From Sophora flavescens (Eukaryota; Streptophyta; Magnoliopsida; Fabales; Fabaceae): DNA of 64,000 bases. This document shows positions 56,962 through 64,000 of the stretch, piece after piece; the stretch's first letter is position 1, and each line of letters starts with the position of its first letter. The notes below the pieces were generated by a model that saw nothing but the letters and a program-made list of their open reading frames with translations, did no database searches and was not told the origin of the DNA. Both the position numbers and the translations under genes were made by a program. Where the stretch lies: contig CM061065.1 in the NCBI GenBank assembly GCA_030762895.1, positions 62,624,200 through 62,688,199 on the forward strand, given 5' to 3'.

Positions 56962-57700
56962 TTATTTATTTATTTATTTATTTGAATCTTATGGAAAGTA
57001 CTTGGTGGATTAATGGATTGACAAAGAATGTTTATGATTCTTTGGGTATGTCAATCGGGGAGTGGAAGGCTCTGGTATATAAATATCACCGTCGGGGATG
57101 AGGGGGAACTTGTTAGATACCCCAGACGTTGAGGAGAGATGTTGATGTTTGCCAGAGGGTGCGATATCTCCGGAGTACGAAATTAAAACCGTCAGGATGG
57201 GGGACCTTGAATGAACAACCCCAAATACACTCAAAGACTCGATATGTATATATATGACCAGTATCTCCACATTGTTGTATATGAGTGGATATTGTGAAGT
57301 GTATTATGGAAATGTTTATTCATTTATTTGATATAAACCTTGCATAATTGTGAAGTTGTATTTCGTACTTGACTTTGTGTGATTGAATGTGTTTGGGGGA
57401 AAACTCCCTCATTGAGTCAATGGACTCATCCTACGTTTAACATTTTAATTACATGTATCTACGAAGTTACCAGAAGCCTTGGATGCCATATGGATAGCTT
57501 AAGAGTTTATACCCGTAGTCTTTTTATTTATTTATTTAAGAAGGAATTTGTAATTCTTTGTATTGTTACTCACTCTGACTTATTATATATAAGTAATGAA
57601 TATAATCTTTTATTTTTGATGAAATGAATTTTTGTATGATTGGGAGGCTGTGAACGGGAAACACGAAGCTTTCCCTTTCGGCCAATCATGGTCACGGTCA
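55401..57700 (+). mobile_element. Element H 3' LTR, about 2.3 kb
   Basis: It starts TGTAATACCCGATAATTTTA right after the purine tract. It includes (AT)n at 56274-56318 and (TA)n then (TTTA)n at 56910-56983. From 56826 it matches the truncated 5' LTR. The end near 'ggtcacggtca' is approximate and no target duplication can be read. Confidence 0.8.
56910..56983. repeat. TA and TTTA microsatellite in the H 3' LTR
   Basis: About 24 TA units are followed by six or so TTTA units. The same LTR position in the 5' copy lacks the long TA run, so it expanded after insertion. Confidence 0.9.
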
Positions 57701-60432
57701 TAACACCTTTTTATAGCAGAAGGGGCTAGCTCTCTCCAACTTGCTGCTCGATTTAATGGTAAATTAAATGCCATTTAATGCTTTTGCGGGACATATCGAA
57801 TGTGGAGAGATCTTCTATACCTTTCTTCGATTTTGTTCCGAGCAGGGGAATGCTCGTCGTCGCCCATGTGTCCTCGCCACCACCGTTGACTCTCGGATGG
57901 TCAGAAATGCACATGGACAGGGATCTTCGTGTTGAGGGTGCGAATCTTGAGTTGGAGACATGAGGCGAAGTGTGTGCAGAAGGGGAGAAAAGAAAGAATG
58001 ATGATGAGGGTGGAGGGAGGGCGGTGGTCATGGAATCGGGTAAGTTTTCGGGTATTTTCACTCCTCCGCATTTGGAATTTCGGACGTTATAGTTTTTTGT
58101 GCATATACCATATGGAATTTGTAATCCGGTAAGAGTCCGAAATTTAATTTCTGGAGGGTCTTTTAATGGCATAGAGATTTGAATTTGATTTGGTTGGTCC
58201 CTCTCTCCCCCTTTATGGTTTCTGGTTTCAGAGATTTTTGGCAGAGATGATTTTCGAATTTCTTGTTCATCTTGTCCATTGTATCCTATTGAATTAGATT
58301 GTGGAATCTGAGGTTCACGAAATATAAAATTTTGGGATTTTTCAGTTGGTGATGGTCATTGCTGGAGCAGCGAGTATGGCGAAAAGCTGAGAGGAGGAGA
58401 GTGATAAGGGTATTTTTGAAAAAAAATATATATATGAAAAATTGCAATATGTAAAGAGTATTATGCAAGGTGTTAATAGTAAGCCCTTTTTAGTAGAATG
58501 GAGGAAAAAAAAGGGCTTGGGTCGCAAACAGGGTTGGGTGTGACCAGGTCCGGTTACGTGGGTCTCGGTTGTTTCTTTTTCTTGTTTTGGGCTATTTGGT
58601 GCGCTGGGTTTGTTGCTTTTTTTCTGATGGTATTAGACTCGGAGTGGTTTGAGTCCATCTTGACTCTTTTATTATTATTTTTTCCTTCTTTTTCTAACCT
58701 TGATTTCCTTTGATGCTACACTCTTTCTTCTTCTTCTTCTATTTTTCTTTTTCTTCACTTTGTTATTTTCCTTGAAAATAAAATAAAAATTATAATTAAA
58801 TAAAAATAAAAAAGGACAAAATTAGGTGTTCAAGGCTTTTAAATAATTGTTAAAAGTTTAGTAATTGATGTTGCCCCTTGAAGGGAAATTAAATAAATCG
58901 ATTAGGAAAAAGGTTAGATGAATATAGACGATGATTGGGGAAACTCCTTAGAAATGGGACATTTTGGTCCTAAAGTGTAAAGTCCACTTAATCGGTTACG
59001 TGTGAAAAGGTAATTGATTATCTCCGAACTCGAGTAAGAACTAACTGATTATGAGAGTTGGTACAATCTGTTAAGCATAAAATAATTTTTTTGGGGTCTT
59101 TTATTTAATCGATTAGACCCACGAAATATATGACACTGCTTTAGAAGACGGTGACAAAAACTAGGGGAAAAAGGTTTTGGGAAGGATTTAACTAAACCTA
59201 GAGATCTAAGCGTGAATCATTATCATTGGAAGCTAACAGGCGGATCAATAGAAGGAGCATAAGAATCTCAAGGTTTGAAAATAGTTGAAAGATGACTCGA
59301 GGAGTACCGCAGGTTCAATGAAATCATAATAGTCAAACTCCTCTAGGTCCTCTATATTTTTACGAAGTGCAACAAATTTAGAGCAATTTTGTAGAGATGA
59401 AAGTGTACCACAATAATGTGATTTAGGGATTTTTTTTTTTTTTGATTTTTGAACTTTATTGTTATTAAGGTCTGCAATAAGGAGTTTTGAAGAAAATAAT
59501 TGTTTATAGATTTGATACTTGAACATTCTGATAAACCTAAGCTTCAAGTGATACAATTATGACTAATACAGGTCCTTTTGGACAATTGGCTGATAACGAT
59601 AACAGTGGGATGCCATGCTAAGTAGTGAGTTCACACATTAGACGGGCTATCAACAATTTCATAACAGTTCTAGAATTTTCTTTTGGTTTTGGTGCAAGTA
59701 AAAGTTTATTGATGAAATTGTATTATATTTTTATTGGAATGTAATTCTAGTAACTTTTTTTTTACATTCATTAGAGTTTAATTTCCATACACTGTTTGTA
59801 TAAAGTTTTACACTGATTTCCAATGATATTTTGACGTTCCTTTGGTTTTATTTTCCATCAAACCTTGCTTTAATTTTTTTAAAGAGTGAAGGTCCAATAT
59901 TAAGGCAAGTAAACAAGTCATGACATTTATTATCTATTAAATAAATTTAATAGATATTATAATATTATTATTTTCAATTATAATATTATTTTCAATTTCT
60001 AAATAATTTAAAACATATATGATATTCTATTATATGGGTAAATTGAAATTATTTTTATGACACATTCATTAAATTTATTAGTGTAATTTACTGTCTAGGT
60101 ATCTCAATCTAATTAAAATAGTTAATATTTAATTATTTTGGGGCAAATATTATTCAGCACTAAAATTTCACTAGTTGAATTAAATGTAATAAATGTAATT
60201 AATAATAATAATAATAAATTCAATATTTTCATTTTTCCCACTAAATTCAAATTAGTATATTAGTATATTAATCATTAATCATTATTTAGTACTATTTTAC
60301 CATGTTGATTCACTACATTGTGGATATTATTGCGACTTGAATCAAATAAAACTATAATTAAAAAAATTCATACATAAAATATCACAATTAAGTTATCAAA
60401 CTTATACAAATGAAGTGATAAAGTAATCAAAT
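57701..60432. other. Unassigned AT-rich DNA
   Basis: No domain is recognised. 57720-58200 has a less AT-rich stretch with short ORFs on both strands (57753-58172 minus; 57778-58132 plus) that could be an exon or promoter relic, but nothing identifies it. AATCGATT-like words recur at about 58897, 58988 and 59107. Poly-T runs lie near 59429. From 59700 the sequence is very AT-rich and featureless. Confidence 0.4.
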
Positions 60433-60454
60433 CACTAGTGCAGAAAAGGGATTT

Positions 60455-60800
60455 AACGTCGGAGATTTAACATCGGTTTCTTTATAAACGATGTCTAAAA
60501 CGAGTCGGTGACATTTTTGAAATTCATCTCAAAACTTTTAACATCGGTTTCTTAAATAACCGATTTTAAAACTATTTAACATCGGTTATTTTTAAAATCG
60601 ATGTCTAAAAATAAAAGGAAAAATGAATTTTGAAATTAAATGTTAAACTTTAAACATCGGTTTATTAAATAACCGATGTTGTAACTATTAAACATCGGTT
60701 GGAAATAAAAACCGATGTGGAAAATGGAAAGAAAAAAAAACAAATAAATTAGGTATAACTTTAGACATCGGTTTTTAGATCAACCAATGTAAAAATTTCA
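60455..60800. repeat. CACTA left subterminal repeats
   Basis: About ten copies of 'acatcggtt' or its complement 'aaccgatgt' in both orientations, often paired across short AT spacers, for example 'taacatcggttatttttaaa' with 'atcgatgtcta'. Confidence 0.9.
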
Positions 60801-60819
60801 AGCATAACTAAGTTCATTT

Positions 60820-61590
60820 CAATTCCCTCCTTTCTCTGCGTGCTACTCAAAGATTTCGAACCCTACCCCGCGCTACTTACACCGTGCCGTCCTCTTCCAC
60901 TCTCTCCCCACGCGCCTAACGCCAAATTACGAACTCACTTTCTCTCTCGTTCACTCTCGCCACCGCCATTGTTCTTCTGTTGCGAAATCTCTGTTACTAG
61001 ACGCCACCGCGAGCTCCATCCAGGAGGCCGTCACAACACAACACCGTCATTCACCTTCGCATCGTACAGCACCACCTCACCATTGTGACATCGTTCTACA
61101 AGGCCGTCGTTCTCTGTTTGATACGAACCATACACCGCCGTCCGTCGTTCTCTGTTTGGCACATCAGTACGAACCCTATTTCTTCTCCCTTCCGAGTCTT
61201 TGAAGCACTACACTGGCACTATACAGGGTTTGCAATGACGAGTGCATGAAGGATGTGCTAAGATTAGGTATCACATTTACTTATCTCTTTCAACTAACAA
61301 AATCAATGCTACTCACTCTTTTTCCATTCTCATTATTCTCATCATTCATTCAGGGCGAGTATTCTGCAAGAAGGGTGTGGCTCCGACGGAGACACATGGG
61401 AAGAATGTTTGTCGGAGTGTGATCAAATATGTTACAAGGACCCTGTCCTCAAGGACCGCCATTCGACTGCTTACGTTGACCGTTCTCCCGACCCTCCCAC
61501 TTACTCTCAGGTTGCTACTTCTTTTATTACCTTATTTTCTTACTCTATTATCTCTTGTTCCAATTCTATGTATGGTCACTGTACATTTTA
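60820..61590 (+). pseudogene. Captured host gene fragment inside the CACTA element
   Basis: 60830-61200 is GC-richer, C-rich DNA like a 5' untranslated or first-exon region ('ccgccattgttcttctg'). At 61223 the sequence can be read CNDECMKDVLRL up to a donor-like AG|GTATCA (61265). After a T-rich stretch and CAG, the sequence continues and in one frame reads CGSDGDTWEECLSECDQICY and KDPVLKDRHSTAYVDRSP, ending at CAG|GTTGC (about 61510), again donor-like. This Cys-rich peptide is not from a transposon; it resembles a plant protein of unknown function that I know only vaguely. The two exon-like pieces do not join in one frame as read. Confidence 0.6.
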
Positions 61591-61869
61591 TGGATGATTG
61601 ACTTGTTATACTCTTGAATATCAAGTTTCAGTTTTGATTATGCTGTTTCATTTGTTTTAATGAGGTCATTTACTAGTCTTTTAGCCAGCACTAGAAATGG
61701 GAATAAAGCTACTCCGTTGTCCAATTTGAGGAATCTTATTTGCTTCTCTGAAAGCTAGACACATTTGGGACATCAATATTTTTGAAATTTACTGGGATTG
61801 ATCTGGATGTAATACTAAAACATGAGAAATGATTGTAACTAATGTAAACTAGTTATTTAAAAAAAAACA

Positions 61870-62440
61870 CTATAGACATCGATTATTACATAAATCGATT
61901 TTGAAAGTCCTATTGTATTTATTTTTAAAAACTGAATAGAAGCACTTTAGACATCTGTTAAATTATAGAACCGATGTCTAAAGTGTAGTTTAGACATCGG
62001 TTCTAGCTTTTAACCGATGTCTAAAGTGTTGTTCTGCTAAAGTTATTTGTTGAATGAGCACTTTAGACATCGGTTAAAAGCTAGAACCGATGTCTAAACT
62101 ACACTTTCGACATCGGTTCTAGCTTTTAACCGATGTTTAAAGTGCTCATTCAACAAACAACTTCAGCAGAACAACACTTTAGACATCGGTTAAAAGCTAG
62201 AACCGATGTCGAAAGTGCAGTTTAAACATCGGTTCTTGCTTTTAACCGATGTCTAAAGTGTTGTTCTGTTTACAGTTTTTTGTTGAATGAGCACTATAGA
62301 CATCGGTTCTATCAAGGAACTGGTGTCTAAAGTGCAATTTAGACATCGGTTCTAAAACCGATGTCTAAAGTTCCAATATACAACATCGTCCGTTTCAACA
62401 TCGGTTCTAAAACCGACTTTAGAGGTCAATTTTAACCAAC
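61870..62440. repeat. CACTA right subterminal repeats with long inverted arms
   Basis: Repeated units 'tttagacatcggtt' and 'aaccgatgtctaaagtg' alternate in direction. The block 'cggttctagcttttaaccga' (61997-62016) is followed by its reverse complement 'tcggttaaaagctagaaccg' near 62070, and the alternation continues to about 62250, giving a stack of potential hairpins. Confidence 0.9.
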
Positions 62441-62532
62441 GTTAAATCCCTTTTCTGCACCAGTGAATAATAAATAATTTATATGTAAATAATCCTAATT
62501 CTTAAATTTAATAACTGTCCCTTTTAATCTAA

Positions 62533-63640
62533 CTCAAGATCTTGTTACCTAACTTGACCGAGTCTTCACCTGCCCTGAAATGACATAATTGACATGATCA
62601 GGATTCATACTTGAGCAGATTCGACTTCTTGGTATCCTGCATGATAGTGCGAGTCTTTATCTACCTTGGAATGATATACTTGACATGATTAAGATTCATA
62701 CTTGACCCGATCCGACTTCATGTTACCCAACATGATAGTGTGAGTCTTTATCTGCCTCAGAATGATATACCTGACATGATCAGGATTCATACTTGAACCG
62801 ATCCGACATCTTGTTACCCAACATGACAGTGTGAGTCTTCACCTGCCCTGGAATGACATACTTGGCATAATCGAGATTCCTAATTGACTCGATCCGACAT
62901 CTTGTTACCTGAAATGACAGTGTGAGTCTTCACCTATCCCAGAATGGCATACTTGTTATGATCGAGATTCATACTTGACCCGATCGAACTTCTTGTTACC
63001 CAACATGATAATGTGAGTCTTTATCTACCTTGGTATGGTATACTTGACATGATCGGATTCATACTTGACCGGATCCGACTTCTTGATTCCCAACATGATA
63101 GTGTGAGTCTTTATCTGCCCCGAAAGGATATACCTGACATGATCAAGATTCATACTTGACCCAATCCGACATCTTGTTACCCAACATGACAGTGTGAGTC
63201 TTCGCCTGCCTCAGAATGACATACTTGGCATGATCGAGATTCATAATTGACCCGATCCGACATCTTGTTACCCAACATGACAGTGCGAGTCTTCACCTGT
63301 CCTGGAATAGCATACTTGACATGATCGAGATTCATACTTGACCCAATCGGACTTCTTGTTACCCAACATGATAGTGTGAGTCTTCACCTACCCCAAAATG
63401 AGATGATTGACAAGACCGAGATTCATATTTGACCCGATCCGACTTCTTGTTACCCAACATGATAGTGTGAGTCTTTATCTACCCCGGAATGATATACTTG
63501 ACATGATCGATATTCATACTTGACCCGATCGGACTATTTGTTACCCAACATGATAGTGTGAGTCTTCACCTGCCCCGGAATGACATACTTGGCATGATCG
63601 AGATTCATACTTGACACGATCCGACATCTTGTTACCATAC
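62533..63640. repeat. Tandem satellite, about 91-bp unit, about 12 copies
   Basis: Each unit contains 'tgttacccaacatgacagtg', 'tgagtcttcacctgcc', 'gaatgacatacttgacatga' and 'gattcatacttgacccgatc'. The word 'tgagtctt' recurs at 62741, 62832, 62923, 63014 and 63104, a spacing of 90-91 bp. Units differ at several positions (tatc/cacc, cccg/ccct). There is no variable spacer, so it is not a CRISPR array. Confidence 0.95.
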
Positions 63641-63785
63641 CATAATTTTTTTTTTCTATTTCTCAATAATTTAAATCATATATTACAATAATTTGCTATA
63701 AAAAAATAACTTATTTTAATATTAGTAAATTAATAAACTATTAATTAGGATTAATCCCCAATTTAACTAATTTTATTTTATTCGT
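63641..63785. other. AT-rich interruption in the satellite
   Basis: About 145 bp without satellite sequence ('tttttttttctatttctcaa', then 'attagtaaattaataaac'). It may be a small insertion or a boundary between two arrays; no terminal repeat was seen. Confidence 0.6.
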
Positions 63786-64000
63786 GATAAGACTCTAGCT
63801 CGAAATAACATGCATGTCCCGATCGGGATTCATTCTTGACACGATCCGACTTCTTATTACCTAACATGACAATATGAGTCTTCATCTGACCTGGAATGAC
63901 ACGTTTGACATGATCGGGATTCATACTTGACACGATCTGGCTTCTTGTTAACCAACATGACAGTTTGAGTCATCATTTGACCAAGGAGGCTCTCTTTCAG
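63786..64000. repeat. Satellite continuation to the window end
   Basis: About two more, more diverged units ('gatccgacttcttattaccta', 'gagtcttcatctgacctgga'). The array runs out of the window. Confidence 0.88.

Larger units (their letters stand above)
60433..62465. mobile_element. Non-autonomous CACTA (En/Spm) transposon, 2033 bp
   Basis: The left end is CACTAGTGCAGAAAAGGGAT and the reverse complement of the right end is CACTGGTGCAGAAAAGGGAT; the inverted repeat extends about 30 bp (to TTAACGTCGG/TTAACGTTGG) with two mismatches. The flanks are AAT (60430-60432 and 62466-62468), the 3-bp duplication typical of CACTA elements. Subterminal arrays of ACATCGGTT/AACCGATGT occupy both ends and would be transposase-binding sites in this superfamily. 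No transposase is present. The middle holds GC-richer, gene-like sequence. Confidence 0.95.

Noticed and set aside
56823..57101. 92-codon ORF with IYIYIY and LFIYLF runs
   Set aside because: It reads through the TA/TTTA microsatellite of the H LTR.
57753..58172. 139-codon minus-strand ORF with Ser/Pro/Thr-rich middle
   Set aside because: There are overlapping short ORFs on the other strand and no domain; possibly an exon relic but not supportable.
62533..64000. CRISPR-like regular repeats
   Set aside because: Units are contiguous and about 91 bp, with no unique spacers; this is a plant satellite.

Overview
This is repeat-rich plant nuclear DNA. I see no intact host gene, no rRNA or tRNA gene and no CRISPR array. 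Nearly everything is LTR retrotransposon: Ty1/copia elements of the SIRE/Maximus type, some with an envelope-like or 'putative plant transposon protein' ORF, and Ty3/gypsy chromovirus (Tekay/Del-like) elements with 2-4 kb LTRs. There are also a LINE fragment, a small terminal-inverted-repeat element, a CACTA transposon and a tandem satellite. The mixture (SIRE-like elements, long chromovirus LTRs, frequent ATAATCGATTAT motifs) suggests a dicot, most likely a legume pericentromere. The species is an inference and was not tested.

Layout. Copia A (1-7043, mostly minus strand) has its gag split by a solo LTR (2382-5098, 5-bp duplication GAGAT), and that LTR carries a small inverted-repeat element (2826-3348). 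Chromovirus G has its 5' LTR in two pieces (7044-7850 and 26093-26595), its coding region at 26772-31040 and its 3' LTR at 31081-31380 plus 34958-37216. The 5' LTR of G was split by SIRE-like element B (7851-26092), which was itself split by copia C (14848-23712, minus strand, 5-bp duplication AATAC). The 3' LTR of G was split by solo LTR D (31381-34957, 5-bp duplication ACGAC). After poorly characterised DNA (37217-38980) come a LINE tail (38981-39327) and a composite LTR remnant (39328-40883). Copia E follows (40884-51987), with an envelope-like ORF and a 3' LTR split by a solo LTR of the G family (49125-51536). Next are an LTR-like remnant (51988-53430), a gypsy-like element with almost no coding capacity, H (about 53431-57700), unassigned AT-rich DNA, a CACTA element with a captured gene fragment (60433-62465, duplication AAT), and a satellite of about 91 bp that runs to the window end.

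Every retrotransposon ORF has stops or frameshifts. In G most stops are TAG at positions where Gln or Trp is expected, and several catalytic or zinc-binding residues are changed. This is the pattern expected of old, cytosine-methylated, silenced elements. The window works as a layered record of insertions, and target-site duplications fix much of their order. The most unusual items are the chimeric element B (gag plus two plant-transposon-protein ORFs, no polymerase, and an 822-826 bp tandem duplication of LTR tail, primer site and gag start), the gene-capturing CACTA element with inverted arms, and a conserved second purine tract in three copia elements.
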